A stretch of 64,000 bases of DNA from Spongiactinospora sp. TRM90649 (GTDB taxonomy: Bacteria > Actinomycetota > Actinomycetes > Streptosporangiales > Streptosporangiaceae), in the NCBI RefSeq assembly GCF_029382225.1, contig NZ_JARLTC010000028.1:62001-126000 (forward strand). The letters are read 5' to 3'. How positions within the stretch are numbered: the first letter of the stretch is position 1; each line of letters starts with the position of its first letter. Positions 15,820-24,577 of the stretch are shown here, one piece after another. The notes beneath the pieces are model-generated. The model searched no databases. It had not been told where the DNA came from and saw only the letters and a list, made by a program, of their open reading frames with translations. A program made the translations under genes and the position numbers.

Positions 15820-16290
15820 GTGGCCGACTTCCAGTTCAACATCGCCAAGGGCCGGGCCGTGGAGCTGTACCGGCGGGTCAAGGCCGGTGACCCCGCTACC
15901 AGTGCGCTGCTCGTCGTCGTTCTGGCCGCGACCGGCGTGGAGAGCGACGCGGTGTTGCGCGACAAGGACACCCTCGCCGACGTGCTGTCGGGCAGCACGG
16001 ACGAGGCGAGCAACACCGGCTACGCCAGAAAGGTGCTGGGCGCCGCTGACCTGGCCGTCCCCGCCCCTGACGACGCCAATGACTGGGCCAGCATCGCGAT
16101 CTCCGACCAGACGTGGCTCAATGTCCAGGCCGGGAGCAACTGGTCGAAGGTCCTCATCTGCTACCGCCCGGCCACCGCCTCACCCGACTCCGCCGTCATC
16201 CCCATGACCAGCCACGACTTCCCGATCATCCCGGACGGCTCCAACGTCGTGGCCCAGGTCGATCTCAGCGGCTTCTTCCGGGCGGTGTGA
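15820..16290 (+). CDS. phage structural protein, hypothetical
   Basis: A 156-residue protein starting MADFQFNIAKGRAVELYRRV. GTG 15820 has a CAGGGGG site; GTG 15802 is the alternative. The N-terminal half is helical and the C-terminal half beta-rich (SKVLICYRPATASPDSAVIPMTSHDF). Between terminase and portal, actinophages often encode minor head or decoration proteins of this size. The function is inferred from position only. Confidence 0.6.
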   Translation: MADFQFNIAKGRAVELYRRVKAGDPATSALLVVVLAATGVESDAVLRDKDTLADVLSGSTDEASNTGYARKVLGAADLAVPAPDDANDWASIAISDQTWLNVQAGSNWSKVLICYRPATASPDSAVIPMTSHDFPIIPDGSNVVAQVDLSGFFRAV

Positions 16291-16291
16291 C

Positions 16292-16762
16292 GTGGCCAAG
16301 TGCGGCTACTCCGTGGTGATGCTCGCGCCGGTCGGCCTGGCCGCCGCGACCGAGAAGTCCATCCTCGGCGTGCGCTCCGGCGCCAGCTTCGGACTGGAGG
16401 TCAAGAAGCTCCGCGTCGGCCTGTACGGCACATCCGCCAGCGGTGCGCCCGGTGACGTGCATCTCTGTCTCGCCGACTTCACTGCCAACCCGCCCGGCAC
16501 CAACTCGGTCAGCATCCAGGCGCGGCAGGTCTACGGCCGAACCATCGCCTCGGGCATTACGGCCGGCGTCAACTGGTCGAACGAGCCGACCGACTTGACC
16601 GTGCTCGACTCCTGGGCGCTGAGCCCGAATGGCAGCACGGTGATCTACGACCTGCCGCTGGGCGACAGCCCCGACTGTGCCCCATCGGCGGGGTGGGTGC
16701 TGCGCGCAACCTTCCCGGCCGCCGTGAGCATCTCCGCGTCGATGTGGGTCGAGCGAATCTGA
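16292..16762 (+). CDS. phage structural/decoration protein, hypothetical
   Basis: A 156-residue beta-rich protein, Ser/Thr/Gly/Val-rich, with many alternating hydrophobic segments (KKLRVGLYGTSASG, SISASMWVERI), as expected for a capsid-surface beta-sandwich. GTG 16292 starts 1 bp after the previous stop, so translation is coupled. No named family is recognised. Confidence 0.6.
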   Translation: MAKCGYSVVMLAPVGLAAATEKSILGVRSGASFGLEVKKLRVGLYGTSASGAPGDVHLCLADFTANPPGTNSVSIQARQVYGRTIASGITAGVNWSNEPTDLTVLDSWALSPNGSTVIYDLPLGDSPDCAPSAGWVLRATFPAAVSISASMWVERI

Positions 16763-16782
16763 CCCGCAGAAGGTGAGCACCA

Positions 16783-17886
16783 GTGGCGGGCATCGTGGAG
16801 GACTTCGAGGACGCGACCCTTGCCGTCACGCTGAGCGGCACCTGGACTCGCTCCACCACCCAGGCCCGCACGGGGTCTTGGTCGCTGCGCAGCGCGGTGA
16901 TCGGTGGCAACGGCACGACCGACGCCGTGGTGCAGGTCCCGTCCGGCGCGACGTCGGTGCGGTTCTACTACCGCGTCAGCAGCGAATCCGGCTACGACTA
17001 CTTCCGCATGCTCGTCGGTGCAACGGAGCAACTCGCCACGTCCGGAGAGGTGGGCTGGACGCTGTCCCCCGCTTACAGCGTCGCCGGGGCCTCCACGATC
17101 ACCTTCCGCTACCAGAAGGACGGCGTTGACGAGGCGGGCGATGACGCCGCCTGGATCGATGACCTGGTCTTCACCGTGCCGCCCTACCAGAACAGCCTGG
17201 ACGGCGGTACCCACGGCGGTGCCATCACCACCGCGAACTCCGGAGCTGCTTCCGGCGACGCATTCGGCAACATCGTGGGATCCCCGCAGTACAGCGATGC
17301 GGTCGTGCACGGCCCGTCCGGGCTGTCGGCGATCAGCGGCGTGGCGGATTCGGACACCCACATCGACTTCACCGGAATCACCTCGCCGGGGACGCTGACC
17401 TGCGCGCGGCTCTACCTGTACCGCACCGGCACCGAGGGCAGCTCCCGCAGGATCTTCGCGCTGATCGGGCCGAGCGGCATCGTCGCCACGGCGTGGGTCA
17501 TGCCTGCGGGCAAGATCGCCGTCTACACCGCATCGGCGACCACGCTGCGCGTCACCACCGGTGTGGCACTGCCGGTCAACGCCTGGGCACGCGTGGAGTT
17601 CGTGTTCGACATCGCGGCGGGCGGCAGCGGCACGGTGGCCGTCTACACCTACCTCGACTCCGACTCCGCCCAGCACGACGACCTCGTGACATCCCCCAGC
17701 GGGAGCTGGCCCGGCGGCAAGCCGAGGGATGCCGAGTTCCACATCCGACGTGGAGCGGCCCTCATCTGGTACCTGGACGACCTGGCGGTCGGCCATGCCA
17801 AGCTCGGCCCTGCGGCGACCCACGTGACTCGGCGACCGAGAAGCGCAGTGAACAGCGGCGCGGTCCACCGGGCCGCCTCGTGGTGA
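16783..17886 (+). CDS. phage surface protein with two jelly-roll/LamG-like domains
   Basis: A 367-residue protein. The N-terminal domain (about 1-130: VEDFEDATLAVTLSGTWTRST, SGYDYFRMLVG, WIDDLVFTVPP) reads like a carbohydrate-binding or MAM-type jelly roll. The C-terminal domain (about 190-345: HIDFTGI, CARLYLYRTG, WARVEFVFDIAAGGSGTV, YLDDLAVG) resembles a concanavalin/LamG fold. The layout suggests a glycan-binding head decoration or receptor-contact protein on the virion. It precedes the repeat protein at 17900. Confidence 0.65.
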   Translation: MAGIVEDFEDATLAVTLSGTWTRSTTQARTGSWSLRSAVIGGNGTTDAVVQVPSGATSVRFYYRVSSESGYDYFRMLVGATEQLATSGEVGWTLSPAYSVAGASTITFRYQKDGVDEAGDDAAWIDDLVFTVPPYQNSLDGGTHGGAITTANSGAASGDAFGNIVGSPQYSDAVVHGPSGLSAISGVADSDTHIDFTGITSPGTLTCARLYLYRTGTEGSSRRIFALIGPSGIVATAWVMPAGKIAVYTASATTLRVTTGVALPVNAWARVEFVFDIAAGGSGTVAVYTYLDSDSAQHDDLVTSPSGSWPGGKPRDAEFHIRRGAALIWYLDDLAVGHAKLGPAATHVTRRPRSAVNSGAVHRAASW

Positions 17887-17899
17887 GGGGATCGCGGCG

Positions 17900-18676
17900 A
17901 TGGCACGCCTAGGCCGGGCGATCCCCACATACCCTGTCGTCACCCGCCCTCTCTCGACCGCTCCCGGTCTTGGCATCGCCACCGAGAACGGCACCGCACG
18001 CCCGGTCGGCCGCACCAAGATCCGCGTCCTCGGCCTCGTGACCGGGACCGGCCAAGCGCGTCCAGCCACGCCGACCAAAGCCGGAGTGCTCGGCCTGGCC
18101 GCCGAGACAACCACCCTCGGCTCCCTTGGCACCGCTCGTACGCGGACGCTCGGCACCGTCGACGAAACCGGAAGCCTTGGATCGGTCGGCCGGGTCAAGA
18201 CGCGGCAGTTGGGCCCGGTCACAGAAGAAGGCATGGTCTTTCCGCTGCGCGGCTGGGCGGCGATCCGCCATGTCTCTGAAACCGGGGCCGCGCGCCCGAT
18301 CACGCCCGTCAAGGCGTTCCGGCTCGGCCTGCCTCTGGAGAGCGGCACCATCAGTGCCGTCCGTGCGGCACACGGTGGGCGCCTGGCGGTGGTCACCGAG
18401 GCCGGGATGGCCGCCTCCCCGGTACGGATCAAGGTGCGCCCGGTCGCGCCGGTCGCCGAGGCGGGTCAGGTCCGGCCGATCGAGCCGCTCCCACCGCTCG
18501 TGGGCGTACTCGGGCTGGTCACCGAGTCGGCCGCGGTGCGGCCGATCCTGCGCCGCACGTCACCTCTGCGAGCCAGCCCGCCCTTCACGACCTACCGCGC
18601 GGGACCGCTCCGCTCGATCTGGCACGCCGGTTCGCCCGGCATCCGCTGGCGCACCTGGCCGCCGACAACGACCTGA
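17900..18676 (+). CDS. phage structural protein made of ~20-22-residue repeats
   Basis: A 258-residue protein composed almost wholly of about ten degenerate repeats of 20-22 residues. The core pattern is T-E-x-G-x-A-R-P-x-x-x-x-K-x-R-x-L-G-x-V (for example VTGTGQARPATPTKAGVLGL and VTEAGMAASPVRIKVRPVA). Regular beta-type repeats of this kind occur in uncharacterised actinophage virion proteins and suggest an extended solenoid or fibre. The N-terminus is MARLGRAIPTYPV; the last 30 residues leave the pattern. The specific role is unknown. Confidence 0.6.
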   Translation: MARLGRAIPTYPVVTRPLSTAPGLGIATENGTARPVGRTKIRVLGLVTGTGQARPATPTKAGVLGLAAETTTLGSLGTARTRTLGTVDETGSLGSVGRVKTRQLGPVTEEGMVFPLRGWAAIRHVSETGAARPITPVKAFRLGLPLESGTISAVRAAHGGRLAVVTEAGMAASPVRIKVRPVAPVAEAGQVRPIEPLPPLVGVLGLVTESAAVRPILRRTSPLRASPPFTTYRAGPLRSIWHAGSPGIRWRTWPPTTT

Positions 18677-18687
18677 GGGGAGACCCG

Positions 18688-18978
18688 GTGGAGGCCATCT
18701 CCTCACTCTCACGCCCGTACCTGTTCATCCGCGTCGAGGGGGCGTCCGGGGCGGAAGATGTGGAGGTCGCTTTCACCGCTCCCGGCATGGAGCCGGCCGA
18801 GGAGGACTGGCACCCGGCCACCTGGGTCAACGCGGGGGCATCCGGTGCCGACGCGCGGATCCTCATCGGCCCCGGCGGGGAGGTGGAACTGGCCAAAGGT
18901 TCGCATATGGCGTGGGTGCGGGTGACCGGTGCCGTCGAGCGGCCGGTGCTGGCTTCGGGACTGGTGCCGGTCACGTGA
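18688..18978 (+). CDS. small phage protein, hypothetical
   Basis: A 96-residue protein from GTG 18688, close behind the repeat protein. It has a beta-rich sequence (YLFIRVEGASGAEDVEVAFTA; MAWVRVTGAVERPVLASGLV). Its stop overlaps the next GTG. It is probably a minor head component in the pre-portal cluster. Confidence 0.6.
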   Translation: MEAISSLSRPYLFIRVEGASGAEDVEVAFTAPGMEPAEEDWHPATWVNAGASGADARILIGPGGEVELAKGSHMAWVRVTGAVERPVLASGLVPVT

Positions 18979-19124
18979 CAGTGGACGAGGCCCTCGACAA
19001 CGCGGTGCGACTGCTGCGCAACGCCGAGATCGAGCTGGATCTGACGCGGATGGACCGCGTGCAATCGCTGGCCGATTCGTGGATCAACATCGCCGTCCTG
19101 CTGAGCGAGAGGGAAAGGGCGTGA
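18975..19124 (+). CDS. 49-residue phage protein
   Basis: GTG 18975 overlaps the previous stop (GTGA). The product is one helical, acidic protein (DEALDNAVRLLRNAEIELDL; SLADSWINIAVLLSERERA). Coding character and coupling support a real gene just before the portal. The function is unknown. Confidence 0.6.
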   Translation: MTVDEALDNAVRLLRNAEIELDLTRMDRVQSLADSWINIAVLLSERERA

Positions 19125-19130
19125 TGGGCG

Positions 19131-20705
19131 ATGCCGCTGCCTGACCACGACCAGGAGTGGCCGCCCAAGCACATCAAGCCGGAGATGGGACTGTATGCCG
19201 TCCATGGGGCCTGGTACGCGGGCGACCCGGAGCGGCTGACCGAGGTGTACGGCGGCGGCAACGTGCCCGGCATCGGGCTGGACCCCAAGGGCTGGGACCG
19301 GCCGAACCTGGGCGGCGGCTGGTGGCAACGCGCCACCCGCTGGTTCTGGGGCACCAAGACGCCCGCGACGCAGAATCGCAGCACGAAGCTCCACGTACCG
19401 ATCGCCTCAGACATCGCGGCGACCAGCGCCGACCTGCTCTTTTCGGAACCTCCCACCTTGAGGGTGAGCGGCAAGAAGGGCCAGGCGCGGCTGGAGAAGA
19501 TCCTCGCCGAGTCCGGGGTGTACGGCATCTGGCTGGAGGCCGCCGAGCTGGCCGCCGCCTACGGCGGTGTGTATCTCAGGGTGGGCTGGGACACCGAGAT
19601 GTACGACTACCCGATCGTGGACGCGCTCCCGGCGGACGTCGGCATCCCGGAGTTCTCCACCGGTCGCCTGAAGGCCGTGACCTTCTGGCGAGTGGTGCAT
19701 GAGGACGGCAAGGAAGTCTGGCGCCATCTGGAGCGACACGAGGTCGGCAGGGTCTACCACGGCCTGTACCGGGGCGATGCCGATCACCTGGGACGGCAGG
19801 TGCCGCTGACCGACCACCCGGCGACCGAGGGCTTCGCCGCGATGGTCGGTGAGGACGGCGGCTTCGACTCGGGCTACGACAAGGGGCTGCTGGTCGGCTA
19901 CGTGCCCAACATGAGGCCGCACCGGACCCTGCGCGGCACCCACCTGGGCCGCAGCGACTACGCGGGCGTCGAGCCGATCATGGACGCTCTCGACGAGACC
20001 ATGACGAGCTGGATGCGCGATCTGAGATTGGGCAAGGGCCGTGTGATCGTGCCCGAGGTCTACCTGCAAAACGCAGGGCGAGGCCGCGGCGCGCTGTGGG
20101 ACCCCGACCGGGAGATCTACAGCGGCCTGGCGATGCTGCCGCCGCCCGGTGGGTCGGGCGCGGCCGAGCTGACGATCAGCCAGTTCGAGATCCGCGTCGC
20201 CGAGCACAAGGAGACGGCCCGGAGCCTGACCGCGCAGATCCTGCGCGGTGCCGGGTACGCGGTGCAGAGCTTCGGCGAGGACGACAACGGCGGCCAGGCC
20301 GCCACCGCCACTGAGATCCACATGCGCAGGCACAAGAGCTACACCACCAGGGGGCGCAAGATCGGCTACTGGACGCCCTGCCTGGCCTGGCTCGCCGAGT
20401 GCCTGCTGGCGGTGGATCACAGCGTCTACGGCACGAAGGTGGTCAGCGAGCGTGCTGGGATCGAGTGGCCGGATGGTGTCATGCCCGACCCCGAAGCGCT
20501 GAGCCGCACCCTGGACATGCTCAACCGCGCCCAGGCCGCATCCGTCGAGACGCGGGTGCGGATGCTGCATCCCGAATGGGAGGACCCGCAGGTGCGGGCC
20601 GAGGTGACCAAGCTGCGCGAAGAGATGACGATCACGGTCAGCGACCCGGCGGAGCTGTCGGAGACCTACGTGCCCGATGCCAGGGACGACGACATCGCCG
20701 CATAG
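19131..20705 (+). CDS. portal protein (SPP1 gp6-like)
   Basis: A 524-residue protein of normal portal length. It starts MPLPDHDQEWPP; shows KLHVPIASDIAATSADLLFSEPP (clamp-region start), an EVWRHLERHEVGRVYHGLYRG beta segment and DYAGVEPIMDALDETMTSWMRDLRLGKGRVIVPE; and has a long C-terminal helical region (TATEIHMRRHKSYTTRGRKIGYW). It forms the dodecameric DNA entry pore at one capsid vertex. Order TerL, accessory head genes, portal, MuF is standard for this type of phage. Confidence 0.87.
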   Translation: MPLPDHDQEWPPKHIKPEMGLYAVHGAWYAGDPERLTEVYGGGNVPGIGLDPKGWDRPNLGGGWWQRATRWFWGTKTPATQNRSTKLHVPIASDIAATSADLLFSEPPTLRVSGKKGQARLEKILAESGVYGIWLEAAELAAAYGGVYLRVGWDTEMYDYPIVDALPADVGIPEFSTGRLKAVTFWRVVHEDGKEVWRHLERHEVGRVYHGLYRGDADHLGRQVPLTDHPATEGFAAMVGEDGGFDSGYDKGLLVGYVPNMRPHRTLRGTHLGRSDYAGVEPIMDALDETMTSWMRDLRLGKGRVIVPEVYLQNAGRGRGALWDPDREIYSGLAMLPPPGGSGAAELTISQFEIRVAEHKETARSLTAQILRGAGYAVQSFGEDDNGGQAATATEIHMRRHKSYTTRGRKIGYWTPCLAWLAECLLAVDHSVYGTKVVSERAGIEWPDGVMPDPEALSRTLDMLNRAQAASVETRVRMLHPEWEDPQVRAEVTKLREEMTITVSDPAELSETYVPDARDDDIAA

Positions 20706-20720
20706 CGGCAGGGGGGCGAT

Positions 20721-23378
20721 GTGGCCGAAAGCGCCTCCCAGGCCATCGAGACCGCCATCGACCAGGCCAAGCGCATCGCCGAGATGTACGAGCAGGCCGA
20801 ACTGGACCTGCTGGAGGCCATCGCCCGCCAAGCCCGGCGAGGCATCGACGTCGAGAACACCGAGACGTGGGCCACCCGGCGGCTGGGCGAGGTCCAGCAG
20901 CTCCGCACAGAGGCGGCGAAGATCATTCGGCGGCTGAACGACGCCAAGCGCGCGGCGGCCAAGGCCGTGCGCGATGCCTACGCCGACGGTGCGAACACCG
21001 CGCAAGCCGAGGTGGCGGCGCAGCTCGCCGATGCCAAGGCCCGCAACCGGATCGCCAAGGTGCTCACCGACGCCCGCAAGCTCGGCGCGTCCGAACTGGT
21101 CAATCCCGGTGCCGGTGTGAACGAGCTGGCCCGCCAGTTGGACCAGGTGCTCAGCGAGGTGCAGACCGGCGCGCTGCGCGGCGTGGACGACATCTACCGT
21201 CAGGTGGTCGGCTTCGTCGCCGGATCGGAGCTGACCGGTGCGCTCACCTTCCGCCAGGTGGTCGGCCGGGCATTGCAGCGCTTCGCCGGGCAGGGCGTGA
21301 AGAGTTTCACCGACCGCGCCGGGCGCACGTGGGGACTGCGGGAGTACGCCGAGATGGCGACGCGGACCGCGACCGCCCGTGCCGCACGCGACGGCCATCT
21401 GGCGACGCTGCGCGACGCGGGCCTGGACCTGGTGTTGGTGTCCACGTCGGTCTACCCGTGCACCGTGTGCCGCCCCTGGGAGGGCGAGGTCCTCGCCCAG
21501 CGCGGCGAAGCGGGCATGGTGGAGCTGGAGCACGCCGTCAACGACGGCGAGGTGGTGCGTGTGGACGTACGCGCCACCGTCGCCGAGGCCCGAGCCCGCG
21601 GGCTCGGCCACCCCGGCTGCACCCATGGTTTCGGCGCCTACCTGCCGGGCGTCTCTAAGCCCGCGCCGCGCCCGCCGACCACCGCCACCTACGGTGACGT
21701 GCAGAAGCAGCGGCGGCTGGAACGGGAGGTCCGTGCCTGGAAGCGCAAGCAGATCGTGGCCACCGATGCGCGCAGCCGCCGGTACGCCCGCCAGAAGGCG
21801 ACGGAGGCGCAAGAACGGCTTCAGCGGCACCTGGCCGAGACGGGCCTGCGCCGTAAGCGCGACCGCGAGCAGGTGAGGCGCGACGAACCGCCACTGGACC
21901 AGCCGTTCACCGCACCCGAACCGCAGCGTCCATCGGATCCCGCGCCCGCTGTCCCCACGCGAGACAGCGGGCGGGGGCCGGGGACGGCTGAGGACGCGGG
22001 ACGGCAGCCCGCGCCCGGAGCCTCCCGACCGCAGGTCCGGGCGGGCGGGCCGGTGTCGCAGGAGACCGCCGACCGGATCAACGCCGCCCGGCGGGCTTTG
22101 CCGGTCGACCGGGAGCAATGGCTGGACGCCCGGTCCAGCTTCCTGCCGGACGAGCGGGTGGTCGACCGTCTCATCCGCAAGGCGCAGAAGACGCTCACCG
22201 ACCTGGAAGCCAAGCGCAAGACCGCCCGCGTTAGAGATGACATCGAGAGGGTTCGGCGCGAACTGGGCCGCTATCACGACATCACGACCAAGCGGCGCGA
22301 GGACCTGATCGACTACGAACGTCGCCTGCTCGACACCGCGGCCCCGGAACGGGAGTACCGCTACCGGACGGATCGCAGCGGCGCACTGCTGCCACCGGAA
22401 ACCTATGAGGCCCACCTGGACCAGGTCCTTGAGGCCGGCGAGGCGCTGCGCGAGGACCTGATGCGGCTGCTGCGTGGCGATGCCCGCCGCAGCGAACTGG
22501 AACGTGAGCGGATCGCCGCGCAGCGGCGGCACCGAGACCTCGACGACCAGGTCAAGTCCACCCAGACGGAGATCGAGAAGACCTCCCGGCAAAGCGGCGC
22601 GGGGCGCGATAAGCGGCTGGCCGAACTGTACGACCGGCATCGGCTCCTGGTCGCCGATCGCGACCAGGCCGCCCTCACGCACGGCGGGTTGAGACGAGAC
22701 CTTCGGCGACGCGAGGCCGACCTGGTACGCGACCTGCTCGGCCGGGTACGCGGCATGGGCGGCCGGATGGAAGCCGAGGCGGTGTCAGGCGATCGGCTTC
22801 GCCGACTGAGGGTGAAGAAGGCACGCGACGACTGGGCGGATCTGCTGGAGGAGATCTTGCCCAGCCTGCCGTCCGACTGGATCAGGCGCACGGCGGGAAA
22901 CCGGCTGCATGTCGCCACTTCTGCTGATGGCCGGGCGTTCCACAGTGAACGGAACGACCTGATCGCACTCGACGAGGGCGGCGGGGGCAGCGGCAACGGG
23001 GCCTTCAGCTCATCGAGTGCGGAGGTGTTCCTGCACGAGATGGGGCACCGCATGGAGGCGTACGTACCGGGGCTGCGTGACCTGGAGTTCACGATGGTGC
23101 GCCGCCGTGCCACCAAGGACGGCACCCTGGAAAAGCCCGTTCAGATGCGCACCGCCGATCCCTACAGCGGATATGGCAGCCATGAGATGACCTATCGTGA
23201 CGACTGGCCGGAGCCTTACATCGGCAAGACCTACGAATCGCCCAACGATCAGGATCCTGCTCGCCAGTCATGGGAGATCTTCCAGATGGGGTTGCAGGAT
23301 CTGTTCGGCCGGGGTGACCGCAAGTTCGGCGATCTCGACCTGGAGAGATTCATGCTCGGCGTCCTGGGAGTGCTGTGA
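20721..23378 (+). CDS. MuF-like minor capsid protein fused to a zinc-metallopeptidase-like domain
   Basis: An 885-residue protein, about twice the usual MuF length. Residues about 1-330 are the Phage_min_cap2/MuF-type domain, with VVGFVAGSELTGALTFRQVVGRALQRFA, EMATRTATARAARDGHL and the cysteine-containing CTVCRPWEGEV and GHPGCTHGFGAYLPG segments. Residues about 335-650 are charged coiled coil and linker. The C-terminal domain contains VFLHEMGHRME near residue 770, an HExGH zincin motif, within GNRLHVATSADGRAF...SSSAEV. MuF proteins carrying C-terminal enzyme or toxin domains are known; this one may be a virion-delivered peptidase, a head-processing enzyme or a prophage-encoded toxin. Confidence 0.82.
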   Translation: MAESASQAIETAIDQAKRIAEMYEQAELDLLEAIARQARRGIDVENTETWATRRLGEVQQLRTEAAKIIRRLNDAKRAAAKAVRDAYADGANTAQAEVAAQLADAKARNRIAKVLTDARKLGASELVNPGAGVNELARQLDQVLSEVQTGALRGVDDIYRQVVGFVAGSELTGALTFRQVVGRALQRFAGQGVKSFTDRAGRTWGLREYAEMATRTATARAARDGHLATLRDAGLDLVLVSTSVYPCTVCRPWEGEVLAQRGEAGMVELEHAVNDGEVVRVDVRATVAEARARGLGHPGCTHGFGAYLPGVSKPAPRPPTTATYGDVQKQRRLEREVRAWKRKQIVATDARSRRYARQKATEAQERLQRHLAETGLRRKRDREQVRRDEPPLDQPFTAPEPQRPSDPAPAVPTRDSGRGPGTAEDAGRQPAPGASRPQVRAGGPVSQETADRINAARRALPVDREQWLDARSSFLPDERVVDRLIRKAQKTLTDLEAKRKTARVRDDIERVRRELGRYHDITTKRREDLIDYERRLLDTAAPEREYRYRTDRSGALLPPETYEAHLDQVLEAGEALREDLMRLLRGDARRSELERERIAAQRRHRDLDDQVKSTQTEIEKTSRQSGAGRDKRLAELYDRHRLLVADRDQAALTHGGLRRDLRRREADLVRDLLGRVRGMGGRMEAEAVSGDRLRRLRVKKARDDWADLLEEILPSLPSDWIRRTAGNRLHVATSADGRAFHSERNDLIALDEGGGGSGNGAFSSSSAEVFLHEMGHRMEAYVPGLRDLEFTMVRRRATKDGTLEKPVQMRTADPYSGYGSHEMTYRDDWPEPYIGKTYESPNDQDPARQSWEIFQMGLQDLFGRGDRKFGDLDLERFMLGVLGVL

Positions 23379-23665
23379 TGGCCTGGCGGGTGGACTCGCG
23401 CACGGTCGCCGGACGGTGGGTGGCCTATGACGGATCGGACTGGACGTCCGATGCCGACACCTGGCCGGACATGATCGTCGGACTAGCGCAGCCACAGCCG
23501 CTCACACCGACCGGGCCCTACTACACCCCGGCCGGTCCCGATGACGAGGTGGCGATCTTTCTGCGTGCGGTGCGCGTGATCGCGGCCCCGGTGGTCACAG
23601 GCGACCCGCCCCAGGTGCCACAGCCTGAGCCTCCTGGTGAGACCCCAGGCGACACCCTCTACTAG
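23378..23665 (+). CDS. small phage protein, hypothetical
   Basis: A 95-residue protein whose ATG overlaps the previous stop (TGATG). The first half is Trp/Asp-rich (WRVDSRTVAGRWVAYDGSDW); the second is Pro-rich and probably disordered. It may be a chaperone, antitoxin or immunity-type partner for the MuF-peptidase, because it is translationally coupled to it. That role is inference. Confidence 0.6.
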   Translation: MAWRVDSRTVAGRWVAYDGSDWTSDADTWPDMIVGLAQPQPLTPTGPYYTPAGPDDEVAIFLRAVRVIAAPVVTGDPPQVPQPEPPGETPGDTLY

Positions 23666-23683
23666 ACCTTTCCTCCTTCCACA

Positions 23684-23706
23684 GGCCCGCCCGGTGCGGG
23701 CCTTTC
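23684..23706 (+). terminator. hairpin with short U-tract
   Basis: GGCCCGC (23684-23690) and GCGGGCC (23696-23702) are followed by TTTCT. It lies between the MuF cluster and the scaffold gene. Confidence 0.6.
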
Positions 23707-23720
23707 TCATGTCCGCAGTC

Positions 23721-23745
23721 GAGCCCGCCAGGCGCGGGTTCTTTT
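23721..23745 (+). terminator. second hairpin with U-tract
   Basis: GAGCCCGC (23721-23728) and GCGGGTTC (23734-23741, one G-T pair) are followed by TTTT. Together with the hairpin at 23684 it could partly terminate transcription and set the ratio of MuF to scaffold and coat transcripts. Confidence 0.6.
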
Positions 23746-23772
23746 CATGTCCGGCTCCAGGAGGGCCTTGTC

Positions 23773-24567
23773 GTGATTCACGAGTCTCTGCCGACCGTGC
23801 CGGGCGCGCTGATCGGCGTCAGGAAGAACGGCCGGCCCATCTATGTGCAGGCCGGTGGCTCCGAGACCGTGCCCGAGCAGGGACCGGCACGCGACGCACC
23901 GCCCAACGAGGTGCCGCCCGTGAACGCGCCGGAGCCCGAGGTGGTCAACCCGGACGCCAAGCGGGTCGACGAACTGCCGAACTGGGCGCAACGGCTCATC
24001 AAGGACACGCGCAACGAGGCGGCGGAGCACCGCACTCAGCTTTCCGAACTGCGCAGGCAGGTCGAGTCGCAGCCGACCGGCCCATCCGCCGAGGACCTGG
24101 TGCGCACGGCGCAGCAGGAGGTCGCGCAGCAGATCGCCCGCGCCTTGGGGCTGGCCGAGGCCGAAGAGACGCCGCCAGACCCGCAGACGGTGATCGACAA
24201 GCTCACCAGCGAGAAGGCGACCACGGAGCAGGAGCGCGACGCCGAGCGCGACCTGCACCGCCGGGTGCGCGTTGAGCTGGCCGTGCACCGGTCCTCGACG
24301 AAGTTCGGCGCGGACCCCGATGCGCTGCTGGACAGCCGCTCTTTTCTGCGCAACCTCCGGGAACTCGACCCCGATGACGCAGCAGCCATCGACGACGTGA
24401 TCAAGCGCGCGGTGGAGGACAACCCCAAGTTCAAGGCATCGCAGACGGCAGGCCCGCCCGCGAAGTCGGGAGGCGATTTCGCCGGCGGGACCGGCGCACG
24501 CCCCGAAGAGGCCATGACCGTCGATGACTTCCGCGCCCGCAGGCGCAAGAAGTCCGAAGCCACCTAA
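23773..24567 (+). CDS. capsid scaffolding protein
   Basis: A 264-residue protein with a disordered, Pro/Glu-rich N-terminus, a long central coiled coil (NWAQRLIKDTRNEAAEHRTQLSELRRQVES; TEQERDAERDLHRRVRVEL) and a basic C-terminus (TVDDFRARRRKKSEAT) suited to binding coat protein. This composition directly before the coat gene is typical of actinophage scaffolds. GTG 23773 follows CAGGAGG. The coat gene starts 10 bp after its stop. Confidence 0.85.
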   Translation: MIHESLPTVPGALIGVRKNGRPIYVQAGGSETVPEQGPARDAPPNEVPPVNAPEPEVVNPDAKRVDELPNWAQRLIKDTRNEAAEHRTQLSELRRQVESQPTGPSAEDLVRTAQQEVAQQIARALGLAEAEETPPDPQTVIDKLTSEKATTEQERDAERDLHRRVRVELAVHRSSTKFGADPDALLDSRSFLRNLRELDPDDAAAIDDVIKRAVEDNPKFKASQTAGPPAKSGGDFAGGTGARPEEAMTVDDFRARRRKKSEAT

Positions 24568-24577
24568 GAGGTAAGCA

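Noticed and set aside
19407..22682. Very long minus-strand open frame (1091 codons) opposite the portal and MuF genes
   Set aside because: It is antisense to two well-supported phage genes, is rich in Gly/Arg/His/Leu as expected from GC-rich complementary strands, has no ribosome-binding site and no recognisable domain.
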